Source: Microbacterium sp. Se63.02b (GTDB lineage: Bacteria; Actinomycetota; Actinomycetes; Actinomycetales; Microbacteriaceae). From it: a DNA stretch of 64,000 nt. The DNA is taken from the NCBI RefSeq assembly GCF_014171575.1, contig NZ_CP050453.1, positions 1,302,001 through 1,366,000 on the forward strand. Direction: 5' to 3'. The notes under the pieces were generated by a model. The model worked only from the letters and a program-made list of their open reading frames with translations, was not told the DNA's origin and did not search any database. The translations under genes and the position numbers were made by a program. Of the stretch, positions 9,503 through 18,444 are shown one piece after another. The stretch's first letter is position 1. Each line of letters starts with the position of its first letter.

Positions 9503-10951
9503 ATGAACGCTTCCGCGGCACACCGCGAAGGATGGACAGAGCGCGAAGAGCTGGCGGAGCGGATGATCCCGCTCATCGGCGCGCTCCGCCGCGAGCACGA
9601 CGTGGTCACCTCGCTCCACGGCCACCGCCTGCTCGGGCTCTCGGCGACGGGCCTCGTCGAGGTACACGAGCGGGTCGCCCAGCTCGGCCACGAACGGCTG
9701 CCGATCGAAGACACCCTGGCGGTGCTCGAGGCGATCAGCGCCCTCGCCCCCGGTGCGTCCTCCCTCGACGTCGCGCGGCTGGTCGCCGAGCACGCCGAGA
9801 GCGACCAGCCCCTCGAGGCGTACCTCGCCGAGGTGCTCGCGCCGGCGATGGGCGCCGTCGCCGCCGAGCCGACCGACGTCGTGCTCTACGGCTTCGGGCG
9901 TATCGGCCGTCTGCTCGCGCGCATCCTGATCGCGCACACCGGCGGCGGCAGCGGGCTCCGACTGCGCGCGATCGTCGTCCGCCGCGGCGCGGAGAACGAC
10001 CTCGTCAAGCGGGCGTCCCTGCTGCTGCGCGACTCCGTGCACGGCCGATTCGCCGGCTCCGTCACGGTCGACGAAGACGCCGAGCAGATCATCGCGAACG
10101 GCACGCGCATCCAGGTCATCTACTCCGACGACCCCGCGACCATCGACTACACCGCCCACGGCATCCACGACGCGATCGTCGTGGACAACACCGGGCGCTG
10201 GCGCGACGAGGCCGGCCTCTCGCAGCACCTGCGCTCGCAGGGCGTCGCCCGGGTGCTGCTCACCGCGCCGGGCAAGGGCCCCCTCAAGAACATCGTGCAC
10301 GGCATCAACGACGACACCATCGTCGACTCCGACCGCATCCTGTCGGCCGCCTCGTGCACCACGAACGCCATCACGCCGGTGCTCGCGGCGATCGACGAGG
10401 CGTACGGCGTCGTCAAGGGGCACGTCGAGACGGTGCACTCGTTCACGAACGACCAGAACCTGATCGACAACTTCCACAAGGGCGACCGGCGCGGGCGCTC
10501 TGCCGTGCTCAACATGGTCATCACCGAGACCGGCGCGGCGAAGGCCGTGGCGAAAGCCCTCCCGCAGCTCGAGGGCAAGCTCACGGGGAGCTCGATCCGT
10601 GTACCCACCCCCGACGTGTCGCTCGCGGTGCTGCACCTGACGATCGAGCGCCCAGCGACCACGGAGCAGGTCAACGACTATCTGCGCCGCGTCTCGCTGC
10701 ACTCGAAGCTGCGCCAGCAGATCGACTACGTCGAGAGCCCCGACGTCGTCTCCACCGACTTCGTCGGCTCGCACCGTGCCGGCATCGTCGACGGGCTCGC
10801 CACGATCGCCGACGAGGACACCCTGATCCTGTACGTCTGGTATGACAACGAGTTCGGCTACTCGTGCCAGGTCATCCGGGTGCTCGAGGTCATGGCCGGT
10901 TCGCACCCGATCGTGCTCCCGGAGCGCCGCGAGGTCACCCTGCAGGGCTGA
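9503..10951 (+). CDS. gapB: Glyceraldehyde-3-phosphate dehydrogenase, long GapB type
   Basis: This 482-aa enzyme oxidises or forms glyceraldehyde 3-phosphate. It has an N-terminal helical extension of about 125 residues before the Rossmann motif 'VLYGFGRIGRLLARI'. The catalytic Cys is in 'SAASCTTNAITPV', the partner His region follows ('VETVHSFTNDQ'), and 'WYDNEFGYSCQVIRVLE' closes the catalytic domain. The length and extension match the GapB class described in Corynebacterium glutamicum, which works in the gluconeogenic direction and uses NADP. That direction fits pckG and ppc in this window but is inferred. The ATG at 9503 follows AAGGACG. The frame is intact. Confidence 0.9.
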   Translation: MNASAAHREGWTEREELAERMIPLIGALRREHDVVTSLHGHRLLGLSATGLVEVHERVAQLGHERLPIEDTLAVLEAISALAPGASSLDVARLVAEHAESDQPLEAYLAEVLAPAMGAVAAEPTDVVLYGFGRIGRLLARILIAHTGGGSGLRLRAIVVRRGAENDLVKRASLLLRDSVHGRFAGSVTVDEDAEQIIANGTRIQVIYSDDPATIDYTAHGIHDAIVVDNTGRWRDEAGLSQHLRSQGVARVLLTAPGKGPLKNIVHGINDDTIVDSDRILSAASCTTNAITPVLAAIDEAYGVVKGHVETVHSFTNDQNLIDNFHKGDRRGRSAVLNMVITETGAAKAVAKALPQLEGKLTGSSIRVPTPDVSLAVLHLTIERPATTEQVNDYLRRVSLHSKLRQQIDYVESPDVVSTDFVGSHRAGIVDGLATIADEDTLILYVWYDNEFGYSCQVIRVLEVMAGSHPIVLPERREVTLQG

Positions 10952-10992
10952 CCGCCCTGCGCCGCGTCGGAGGCGCCCGGCATGATGGGGTC

Positions 10993-12036
10993 ATGAAGAC
11001 CGCGACCCTTCGCGCCGAGCGCCTCCGATCGCACCGTCTGACCGCGCCGACGCGCACCGTGACGGATGCCGCGCACCACATGCTCGCCGTGCAGAGCCAG
11101 GACTTCACGGCCGGACGGTGGGCGCTCGCCGTGCGCACCCGCGGCGATGTGCGGCTGCGCGACGTGGATCGGGCGTTCGACCGCGGCGACCTCGTACGGG
11201 CATGGACCATGCGTGGCACGCTGCACACCGTGCCGGCTCGTGACCTCGGCTGGATGCTGGAGGTCACGGCGGGGCGGCAGCGGCAGCAGGCGGCCTCTCG
11301 GCATCGCGACCTCGGCATCGACGACGACATGATCGCCGCGGCCGTGCGTGCGTTGACCCCGCAGCTGCGAGACGGCGGGCGCACGCGGGCCGAGGTGTTC
11401 GAGATCCTGCAGAGCGTCGGCATCGACCCTACGGGGCAGCGCGGCATCCATCTGCTGTTCACCCTGACGATCGACGGCCTCATCTGCCAGGGACCCGTGG
11501 TCGCGAGGGCCGGCATCACCAGGGAGCAGCGCTTCGTGCTGGTCGACGAGCACATCCGGGAGCACGCGCGGCCGGACGACCCTCTCGCCGAGCTCTTCGT
11601 GCGCTACATCGACGGGCACGGACCCGCCGGCGTCGCCGACTTCGCATGGTGGTCGGGTCTCACTCTCGGGCAGTCCCGCGAGGCCGTGGTGCACGCCGCC
11701 GCCCGTGTGACCGAGGTCGAAGACGGGCTGTTCGTCGCGCGCGCACATCCGCGTCGTCCGGCCGGTGCGTCGAGTGTGCTCGCCCTCGGCGCGTTCGACG
11801 AGTACTACATCTCGTACGCCGACCGCACGGCTGTCGCGGCGCCCGAGCACCTGTCCGCCATCGGCCCCGGCAAGAACGGCATGGTGCGCGCCACGCTCGT
11901 CGAGGACGGTCGCGTGATCGGCTGCTGGACGCACGCGACGGCCGCCAGAGACACCCCGCCCGAGCTGTTCGACACCCCGGCGGACGCGGCGGCGGTCGAG
12001 GCCGCCCTCACCCGGTTCTCGGTGTTCCTCGGGAGT
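10993..12036 (+). CDS. Winged-helix DNA-binding domain protein (HTH_42-like)
   Basis: This is an about 347-aa protein of the actinobacterial 'winged helix DNA-binding domain' family related to AlkZ/YcaQ. It shows 'LRAERLRSHRL', 'AVQSQDFTAGRWAL' (family N-terminal block with Gln), 'VRAWTMRGTLHTVPARDLGWML' in sections, and 'LLFTLTIDGLICQGP'. Characterised AlkZ relatives unhook DNA crosslinks; nothing here proves that activity. A single G is missing near 12031 (CTCGGGGAGTGA expected), so the frame runs past its proper stop into the neighbour. The corrected end is '...FSVFLGE' with TGA at 12034-12036. It is convergent with the aminotransferase. Confidence 0.75.
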
Positions 12037-12056
12037 GACGCCGTCCGAGGAACACC
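12021..12056. terminator. Bidirectional hairpin between convergent genes
   Basis: GGTGTTCCTCGG (12021-12032) and CCGAGGAACACC (12045-12056) form a perfect 12-bp stem with a 12-base loop. It overlaps the last codons of the winged-helix gene and ends 7 bases before the stop of the convergent aminotransferase. It can serve both strands and lacks a clear T tract. Confidence 0.65.
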
Positions 12057-12062
12057 GTGCTC

Positions 12063-13181
12063 TCAGCTTCTCGCGAGCGCGGGGGCGACTTCCGGCGAGG
12101 CGGCGACGAAGGCGGCGATCTCCGGCGCGAGCGCGATCAGGATGTCGTTGGCCTCGGTCTCGGCGACCGTGGCGCGCAGTCCCTCTCCGGCGAACGGGCG
12201 CACGAGCAGGCCGTGACGCTCCAGCAGTTCGGCGACGGCCGTTGTCGCCTCGCCGAGCGGCAGCCAGACGAAGTTGCCCTTGCTCTCCGGAAGCGGGAAG
12301 CCGGCTGCGGCGAAGGCGGCGATCACGCGCTCGCGCTCCGCGACGAGCGACGCGACGCGCGCACCGAGTTCCTCTTCGGCCGCGAGCGAGGCCACGGCGG
12401 CGGTCTGTGCGAGGTTCGTGACGCCGAACGGGATGGCGACCTTGCGCAGCGCGATGCCCAGCGGTGCCGGTGCGATCGCGTAGCCGACGCGCATCCCGGC
12501 GAGTCCGTACGCCTTCGAGAACGTGTGCGCGACGGCGACGTTGGCGTGGCGGCGGAAATGCTCGATCCCGACCGGGGAGTCCGTGCGGTCGTTGAACTGC
12601 ACGTACGCCTCGTCGATCACGACGACGATGTCGGAGGGCACGCTAGCGAGGAATCGGTCGAGCTCGGCTTCGCCGATGGTCGTCCCCGTCGGGTTGTTCG
12701 GGTTGCAGACGAGGATGAGGCGGGTGCGCTCGGTGATGGCTGCGAGCATGCCGTCGAGGTCGTGCCGGTGATCGGCGGTGAGGGGCACGGGAACAGGCAC
12801 GGCGCCGGCCGCCCTGACCAGCATCGGATACGCCTCGAAGGAGCGCCAGGCGAAGAGCACCTCGTCGCCCTCGCCGGCGGTCGCGCGGATGAGCTGCGAG
12901 ACGACCTCGACCGAGCCGCTGCCGAGCACGATGTTGACGGGGTCGACCCCGAACCGCTCGCACAGCACGGAGGTGAGGGCGGTCGCCGCGGTCTCGGGGT
13001 AGCGGTTGATGTGGGCGAGCTGGTCGGCGATCGCCGCCGTCACGGAGGGGAGCGGAGGATAGGGGTTCTCGTTCGAGGAGATCTTGTGCACCGCGTCTGC
13101 CGTCTCGGACTGCGGTGCAGCCTTTCCCGGCTTGTAGCCCGGGATCGCGTCCAGGTCTCCGCGCAGTCTCAGCTCCGACAT
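12063..13181 (-). CDS. PLP-dependent aminotransferase, HisC/aromatic aminotransferase type
   Basis: This fold-type I aminotransferase has 372 aa. It begins 'LDAIPGYKPGKAA', the hallmark start of HisC2/aromatic aminotransferases. The substrate strand 'ISSNENPYPPLPSV' and the cofactor motifs 'LGSGSVEVVSQLIRA', 'VCNPNNPTGTTI', 'VVIDEAYVQF' and 'FSKAYGLAGMRVGY' (PLP lysine) all follow, as does the late Arg for the carboxylate ('LLVRPFAGEGLRAT'). Family members act on histidinol phosphate or on aromatic amino acids and arylpyruvates. It is divergent from the Rieske operon and shares the palindrome at 13255-13281 with it, which favours an aromatic amino-acid role in the island. HisC itself cannot be excluded. 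The frame is intact. Confidence 0.88.
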   Translation of the reverse strand: MSELRLRGDLDAIPGYKPGKAAPQSETADAVHKISSNENPYPPLPSVTAAIADQLAHINRYPETAATALTSVLCERFGVDPVNIVLGSGSVEVVSQLIRATAGEGDEVLFAWRSFEAYPMLVRAAGAVPVPVPLTADHRHDLDGMLAAITERTRLILVCNPNNPTGTTIGEAELDRFLASVPSDIVVVIDEAYVQFNDRTDSPVGIEHFRRHANVAVAHTFSKAYGLAGMRVGYAIAPAPLGIALRKVAIPFGVTNLAQTAAVASLAAEEELGARVASLVAERERVIAAFAAAGFPLPESKGNFVWLPLGEATTAVAELLERHGLLVRPFAGEGLRATVAETEANDILIALAPEIAAFVAASPEVAPALARS

Positions 13182-13254
13182 CCGATCGCCCTTCTCTCGT
13201 GCCCGCTCCGGCCGTGTCCGTTTGACAGGCCCAGGGCGGACTTCATACTATCGT

Positions 13255-13281
13255 AATTGAATATAACGAATGTTGTCAATT
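13255..13281. promoter_or_regulatory. Operator A: AT-rich palindrome between aminotransferase and Rieske operon
   Basis: Arms AATTGAATATAA (13255-13266) and ATGTTGTCAATT (13270-13281) flank CGA. The outer six bases are perfectly inverted (AATTGA/TCAATT). It lies 74 bases upstream of the aminotransferase and 39 bases upstream of the reductase, so it can control both directions. Operator B at 19274-19300 matches it in spacing and in most positions. Size and symmetry fit a GntR/FCD-type site. Confidence 0.6.
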
Positions 13282-13319
13282 GATCTCCCGGTCGGGACGA
13301 CGGAAGGAGCGGAGCGACG

Positions 13320-14288
13320 GTGCCCCACACAGCGGTCGAAACCCCGGAGCAGCGCTTCACCCTGCGCGTGCGCGCCATGCGCCAGGAGGCGCGTGACGTG
13401 CTGTCCCTCGAGCTCGATGCCCCCGACGGCGCCGAGCTGCCGGCGTGGGAACCGGGCGCGCACATCGATCTCCGGTTCGCGAACGGCGTCGAACGCCAGT
13501 ACTCCCTGTGCTCCGATCCCGACGACCGCACGATGTGGCGGGTCGCGGTCCTCGCCGAGAGCCCCAGCCGTGGTGGTTCGCGCCACGTGCACCAGAGCCT
13601 GCGCGTCGGCGACCTCGTCACCGTCTCGGCACCCATCAACCACTTCGCGCTCGCACCGGACGCGGAGTACGTCTTCATCGCCGGCGGCATCGGCATCACA
13701 CCGATCCTGCCGATGCTGGCCGACGCCACCAGGCGTGGCGTCCCGTGGCGACTCGCCTACCTCGGCTCGGCGGGGGAGCGCATGGCGTTCCTCTCGGCGC
13801 CGCAGCTCGCCGGCGGGGAGACCCTGCTCGTGCGCGGCGACACCGACGACCGCCTCGATCTGGCGGCATGGATCGGCGCCCCTGCGGCCGACACCGGCGT
13901 GTACGCCTGCGGCCCCGAGCGGATGCTCGACGCGCTCGAACAGCTCAGCGCGGACTGGCCGCGTGGCGTGCTGCACGTCGAGAGGTTCCAGGCCAAGACC
14001 TTCGGTGAATCGCAGGGGGCCGACTCCTTCGAGGTCGTCGCCCGCCGCTCCGACCTCGTGGTGACGGTCGACCGGGGCTGCAGCATCCTCGAGATGCTCG
14101 AGAACGCCGGCATCGGCGTGCCCAGCTCGTGCCTCGAGGGCGTGTGCGGCACCTGCGAGACCGCCGTCATCGATGGCGCCCCCGAGCACCGGGACTCGGT
14201 CCTCACCCCTGACGAGCGGGAGAGCAACGAGACGATGATGATCTGCGTCTCCCGCTCTCTCGGCGACCGGCTCGTCCTCGACATCTGA
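13320..14288 (+). CDS. Oxygenase reductase, VanB/phthalate dioxygenase reductase family
   Basis: This electron-transfer partner has 322 aa starting at GTG. The N-terminal FMN domain carries 'RQYSLCSDPDDRTMWRVAV' (flavin-binding RxYSL). The NAD-binding domain carries 'FIAGGIGITPILPM' and 'YACGPERMLDAL'. The C-terminal plant-type ferredoxin carries the 2Fe-2S cysteines in 'PSSCLEGVCGTCETAV' and the last Cys in 'MMICVSRS'. This FMN-NAD-2Fe2S order is that of VanB and PDR. It is the first gene of an operon with the Rieske oxygenase, 19 bases downstream, and should pass electrons from NADH to it. The frame is intact. Confidence 0.93.
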   Translation: MPHTAVETPEQRFTLRVRAMRQEARDVLSLELDAPDGAELPAWEPGAHIDLRFANGVERQYSLCSDPDDRTMWRVAVLAESPSRGGSRHVHQSLRVGDLVTVSAPINHFALAPDAEYVFIAGGIGITPILPMLADATRRGVPWRLAYLGSAGERMAFLSAPQLAGGETLLVRGDTDDRLDLAAWIGAPAADTGVYACGPERMLDALEQLSADWPRGVLHVERFQAKTFGESQGADSFEVVARRSDLVVTVDRGCSILEMLENAGIGVPSSCLEGVCGTCETAVIDGAPEHRDSVLTPDERESNETMMICVSRSLGDRLVLDI

Positions 14289-14307
14289 CCAACGAACGGA
14301 GCGACCA

Positions 14308-15510
14308 ATGGACACCGGAACCGCATACGGGCTGCGCCTCGGGCAGCCACTCGACGAACTCGCGCAGGTCGGGCCAGGCACGCCCTACGGCGAGGTGCTG
14401 CGTCGCTACTGGCACCCGGTCGCGAAGGTCGAGGATGCGACGACGCGCCCGATCTCGCTGCGGGTGCTGGGGGAGGAACTCGTGCTGTTCCGCACCAGGA
14501 AGGGCAAGGCGGGTCTCCTGCATCCGCGTTGCATCCACCGCGGCGCCTCGCTGTTCTACGGCGGTGTCGAAGATGAGGGCATCCGCTGCTGCTATCACGG
14601 CTGGGTGTTCGACACCGAGGGTCACTGCCTGGAGCAGCCGTGCGAACCCGAACTCGGGCTGCACCGCGACCGTGTGCGGCAGCCGTGGTATCCCGTCGAA
14701 GAGCAGTACGGCCTGATCTGGGCCTACATGGGACCGCCGGAGAAGAAGCCGGTCCTTCCGCGCTACGACACGCTCGAGGAGCTCGGCGACGGCGAGCAGC
14801 TCATCGTGAACGACCAGGGAGTGGGCGGCGGCGGCCCTGCCGAGCTCGACTTCAACTGGCTGCAGCACTGGGAGAACGTCATGGATCCGTTCCACGTGCC
14901 GATCCTGCACGCGCGCTTCAGCGGCAACCAGTTCACACCCGAGATGGCGCTGATCCCCGAGGTCAGCTACGAGTACACGCCGCTGGGGGTGCGGAGCATC
15001 CAGATGCGCGAACTGGGCGACGGGCGCCAGCTGCGCCGCGTCACCGAGGTCATCTTCCCGAACCTGCGCGTGGTCGCCAGCCCCAAGCTCGCCTCCGGCC
15101 AGACGAACATGATCGGCTGGGTCGTGCCGATGGACGACACGCACTTCCGCATCTTCACGGTCGCGCGCGACAGCGACCCCGACTTCCTCGCGAAGCTCCG
15201 CTCCACGCACGAGGGCAAGCCGTGGAAGGAGCTCACCGACCTGGAGCACCAGCGGCTTCCCGGCGACTACGAGGCCCAGAAGTCGCAGGGCGCCATCTCG
15301 CTGCATTCCGAGGACCACCTCACCACGACCGACCAGGGCATCGCGATGATCCGCCGCATGATGGCCAAGCAGCATCGTGCCGTCGCCGGGGGCGGCGATC
15401 CGGTTGGCGTGTTCTTCGACGACTCGGAGCGCCTGGTGCGCATCGAGGGCGGCAACTACTTCGAGGGAGCCCCCGACGCGCCGCTGCTCGCCGACGCGGT
15501 GGACGACTGA
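14308..15510 (+). CDS. Rieske non-heme iron oxygenase, phthalate dioxygenase-like
   Basis: This terminal oxygenase has 400 aa. The Rieske cluster is bound by 'CIHRGASLF' (CxH) and 'CCYHGW' (CxxH). The mononuclear iron site is visible as 'ENVMDPFHVPILH' (D-x2-H-x4-H). The fold and single-subunit layout match phthalate dioxygenase and O-demethylase relatives, which pair with VanB-type reductases like the one just upstream. Such enzymes hydroxylate aromatic rings or demethylate aryl ethers. The active-site lining does not reveal the substrate. It sits in an operon with reductase, HAD-like protein, amidohydrolase and M20 genes. The ATG follows GGAGCG. The frame is intact. Confidence 0.93.
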   Translation: MDTGTAYGLRLGQPLDELAQVGPGTPYGEVLRRYWHPVAKVEDATTRPISLRVLGEELVLFRTRKGKAGLLHPRCIHRGASLFYGGVEDEGIRCCYHGWVFDTEGHCLEQPCEPELGLHRDRVRQPWYPVEEQYGLIWAYMGPPEKKPVLPRYDTLEELGDGEQLIVNDQGVGGGGPAELDFNWLQHWENVMDPFHVPILHARFSGNQFTPEMALIPEVSYEYTPLGVRSIQMRELGDGRQLRRVTEVIFPNLRVVASPKLASGQTNMIGWVVPMDDTHFRIFTVARDSDPDFLAKLRSTHEGKPWKELTDLEHQRLPGDYEAQKSQGAISLHSEDHLTTTDQGIAMIRRMMAKQHRAVAGGGDPVGVFFDDSERLVRIEGGNYFEGAPDAPLLADAVDD

Positions 15511-15511
15511 C

Positions 15512-16027
15512 ATGGCCAAGTACACGGCGCGACCGCCGCGGGGCGACCGGCCGGTGCTCGTCCTCGGCATCAGCGACGTGGTGGTGATCGAGGGCGAGCC
15601 GACCGTGCCCGTCACGATGCACCACCTGTCGGCGTGGGGGCGCTGGGTGCGCGACGTCGCGATCCCGGACGCCGCGGCGCAGCGCCTGCACGACCTCGCC
15701 GCGCATTTCGACATCGTGTGGGCATCGGAGTGGGGGCACAACGCCCACACCGCGTTCCGCGAGCCGCTCGAGCTGCCGGAGGAGCCGTGGCCGTTCCTTC
15801 CGGTGCAGTTCGACAAGCTCGCCCACATCCGCCGGTACGCCGACGGTCTGCCGTGGGTCTGGGTCGACGACCCGCTCGTCGACCTGAGCGGCGAGCCCCC
15901 GGAGTGCGAGGACGGCATCGTGGTGCGGGTCGACCCCGCTGCCGGCATCCTCAGCCTGGATGTCGATGATCTGCTGACGAGGACGCGGGAGCTCGTCGAG
16001 CGCCGCACGAAGGAGGAGGACGCATGA
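15512..16027 (+). CDS. HAD-like protein with degenerate catalytic motif
   Basis: This 171-aa protein resembles actinobacterial small 'HAD domain-containing' proteins: 'FDIVWASEWGHNAHT' (motif II region), 'FDKLAHIRRYA' (Lys of motif III) and 'LPWVWVDDPLVD' (motif IV acid pair). The expected nucleophile block DxDGV is replaced by 'LVLGISDVVV', so the catalytic Asp appears as Gly and the second Asp as Ser. Unless that segment is misaligned, it is probably not a phosphatase. It starts one base after the Rieske stop and overlaps the amidohydrolase start by 4 bases, so it is translated with them. Its role is unknown. Confidence 0.75.
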   Translation: MAKYTARPPRGDRPVLVLGISDVVVIEGEPTVPVTMHHLSAWGRWVRDVAIPDAAAQRLHDLAAHFDIVWASEWGHNAHTAFREPLELPEEPWPFLPVQFDKLAHIRRYADGLPWVWVDDPLVDLSGEPPECEDGIVVRVDPAAGILSLDVDDLLTRTRELVERRTKEEDA

Positions 16028-17216
16028 CGGATGCCGTCGCGATCGTGGGAGGACGGGTCGTCACGGGACTCGGCGAGGAGTTCGATGGCGGCGCGGTGCT
16101 GCTGATCGACGGCCTCATCGAGGCCGTCGGCGCGGACGTCGTCGTGCCAGCGGGCGCGCGCGTGATCGACGCCGCGGGATGCTGGGTGCTGCCGGGGCTC
16201 ATCGACCCGCACAGCCACATCGGTGCCCACGAGGAGGCCAACGGACCCGCCGGCTTCGACGGCAGCGAGGTCTCGTCGCCCGTCACCGCGGGAGTGCGCG
16301 CTCTCGATGCGATCAACATCGAGGACATCGCCTTCCGCGACGCGCTCGCCGGCGGCATCACGGCCGTCGTGGTCAAACCCGGATCGGGCAACCCGATCGG
16401 CGGACAGAGCGTGGCCATCAAGACCGCCGGCGGCCGCTCGGTCGATGAGCAGGTGATCCGCGCGGCCCTCGGCATGAAGTCGGCGCTCGGCGAGAACCCC
16501 AAGCAGGCGTACGGGGAGCGCAAGCAGCTGCCGTCGACCCGTCTCGGCATCGCGCTCGTCATCCGGCAGGCGCTCATGGACGCGCGGGACTACGGCGCGC
16601 GGCGGGACAAGGCCAGGGCCGAAGGGCGCCGTTCGCCGTGAACCTCGGCATGCAGGCGCTCACCGAGGCGCTCGACGGCACCCTGACCTGGGAGCAGCAC
16701 GCGCACCGCCACGACGACATCGCCACCTCGTTGCGCATCGCGGAGGAGTTCGGTCTGCGCCTCGTGCTCAACCACGGCACCGAGGCGCACAAGCTCGCCG
16801 ACGTCCTCGCCGCCCGCGACATCCCGGTCATCTACGGTCCGATCCTCTCGACCAGGTCGAAGGTCGAGGTGCGGGAGGCCGACCCCGCGAACCTCGCCGC
16901 GCTCGCCGCCGCCGGCGTGCGCGTCGCGCTCACGACCGACCATCCCGTCGTGCCGATCGGCCTGCTCGCGATGCAGGCGGCCGTCGCCGTGCGGGCGGGA
17001 CTGCCGAGGCAGACCGCGCTCGCCGCGATGACCTCGACCGCAGCGTCCATCGCCGGCATCGACGACAGGGTCGGCGCGCTGGAGCCGGGGAGGGACGGCG
17101 ATGTGGTTCTGTGGAGCGGAGACCCCCTCGACGTCGCCTCGACCGTCCGGGAGGTCCTCATCGACGGCCGCACCGTGTACGTGTCGGGCGGGGCATCGCA
17201 GAAGGAGAAGGCATGA
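16024..17216 (+). CDS. Amidohydrolase, imidazolonepropionase-like (frame break)
   Basis: This is a metal-dependent amidohydrolase of the COG1228 type. The start 'VAIVGGRVVTGLGEEFDGG' and the metal motif 'PGLIDPHSHIGAHEE' (HxH) are clear, followed by 'ALAGGITAVVVKPGSGNPIGG' in two parts and 'KSALGENPKQAYGER'. After one missing G near 16634 (GAAGGGGCGCC expected), the second half gives 'LVLNHGTEAHKLA' (metal His), 'VALTTDHPVVP' (metal Asp) and 'GALEPGRDGDVVLWSGDPL'. The corrected product has about 397 aa. It overlaps both neighbours by 4 bases (ATGA), so the five-gene unit is tightly coupled. It probably opens a cyclic amide or removes an acyl group; the substrate is not known. Confidence 0.85.
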
Positions 17217-18403
17217 CGCTGCGTGATGACGCCGCCCGGTTGCTGCCGGAGCTGGTGACACTGCGGCGGGAGCTGCACCGCATCCCCGAGCCGGGCTTCG
17301 ACCTGCCGCAGACCCAGCGCGCCGTGCTCGACGCACTGGAGGGTCTCGGACTGGAGATCACCTCCGGCACCGACCTGAGCTCGGTCACCGCGGTCCTTCG
17401 CGGGGCCGTCGACGGTCCCTCCGTGCTGCTGCGCGGCGACATGGATGCGCTCGCGATCGTCGAGGAGACCGGTCTCGACTATGCCGCGACCAACGGGGCG
17501 ATGCACGCGTGCGGACACGACCTGCACGTCGCAGGGCTCGTGGGTGCCGCGCGGTTGCTCGCCGCGCGCCGCGACCGCATCGCGGGGTCCGTGGTGTTCA
17601 TGTTCCAGCCCGGCGAGGAGGCAGGGGGCGGGGCTCCGCTCATGATCCGCGACGGTGTGCTCGAGGCCTCGGGGCGCAGGGTCGAGGCCGCGTACGGCAT
17701 CCATGTCGGCCCGGGGGAGCGCGGACGGTTCCAGCTCAAGCCGGGCACGATCATGGCCGGTGCGAACGTGTTGAAGGTTCGCGTGCACGGGCGAGGCGGG
17801 CACGGCTCCCGTCCGCAGCAGGCCGTGGATCCGGTGCCCGTGGTGGCAGAGCTCGTGCTCGCCCTGCAGGCATGGGTGACGCGCCGCGTCGATGTGTTCG
17901 ACCCCGTGGTGCTGTCCGTCACGACGCTCTACGCGGGCGAGATCACGAACGTGATCCCCGAGGAGGCCGGGTTCGCGGCGACCCTGCGAACCCTGTCCGA
18001 GGCCTCGATCGCCCAGGCGCAGGCAGAGCTGCCTCCGCTCATCGAGAGGATCGCCGCGGCGCACGGCTGCACGGTCGACGTCGAGGTCATCGTCGGCTAC
18101 CCCGTCACGGTCAACACGGCGCCGGAGACGGCCGCGGCGACGGAGGTGCTGCGCACCACGTTCGGCGACGACCGCGTGGAAGAGCTCGACGTCCCCTGGA
18201 TGGCATCCGAGGACTTCTCATTCGTGCTCAGGGAGGTACCGGGCACGTTCCTCTTCCTGTGCGCGACCCCGCCGCACGTCGACCCCGACGACATCCCGAT
18301 GAACCACTCGCCGCATGCGCAGTTCGACGACGCCGTGCTGGGCGACCAGGCGGCCGCACTCGCCGCGCTGGCCTGGCGGCACGTGGGGGTCGGGGACGCG
18401 TAG
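17213..18403 (+). CDS. M20 family amidohydrolase (hippurate/IAA-amino acid hydrolase-like)
   Basis: This dizinc hydrolase has 396 aa. It shows 'LRRELHRIPEPGFDLPQTQR', 'VLLRGDMDAL' (metal Asp), 'MHACGHDLHVAGLVGAARLL' (metal Cys/His), 'VFMFQPGEEAGGG' (catalytic Glu pair) and the late 'HSPHAQFDD' His. The dimerisation lid contains 'GRGGHGSRPQQAVDPV'. This is the M20D group, which removes acyl or aroyl groups from amino acids (hippurate, indoleacetyl-amino acids, N-acetyl amino acids). A paralogue lies at 27868-29052. It is the last gene of the Rieske operon. The frame is intact. Confidence 0.92.
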   Translation: MTLRDDAARLLPELVTLRRELHRIPEPGFDLPQTQRAVLDALEGLGLEITSGTDLSSVTAVLRGAVDGPSVLLRGDMDALAIVEETGLDYAATNGAMHACGHDLHVAGLVGAARLLAARRDRIAGSVVFMFQPGEEAGGGAPLMIRDGVLEASGRRVEAAYGIHVGPGERGRFQLKPGTIMAGANVLKVRVHGRGGHGSRPQQAVDPVPVVAELVLALQAWVTRRVDVFDPVVLSVTTLYAGEITNVIPEEAGFAATLRTLSEASIAQAQAELPPLIERIAAAHGCTVDVEVIVGYPVTVNTAPETAAATEVLRTTFGDDRVEELDVPWMASEDFSFVLREVPGTFLFLCATPPHVDPDDIPMNHSPHAQFDDAVLGDQAAALAALAWRHVGVGDA

Positions 18404-18410
18404 TCCCGCT

Positions 18411-18434
18411 GCGGCGCCCGTCGGACGGCGCCGC
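18411..18434. terminator. Hairpin between convergent M20 and GntR genes
   Basis: GCGGCGCC (18411-18418) and GGCGCCGC (18427-18434) form an 8-bp perfect stem with an 8-base loop in the 41-base gap between the convergent stops. There is no T tract. Confidence 0.5.
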
Positions 18435-18444
18435 GGCGTCCGCG

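Noticed and set aside
12063..13181. Assignment of the aminotransferase as the histidine-pathway HisC
   Set aside because: No other his biosynthetic gene is adjacent and it shares an operator with the Rieske operon; the family alone cannot separate HisC from aromatic aminotransferases, so no symbol was given.
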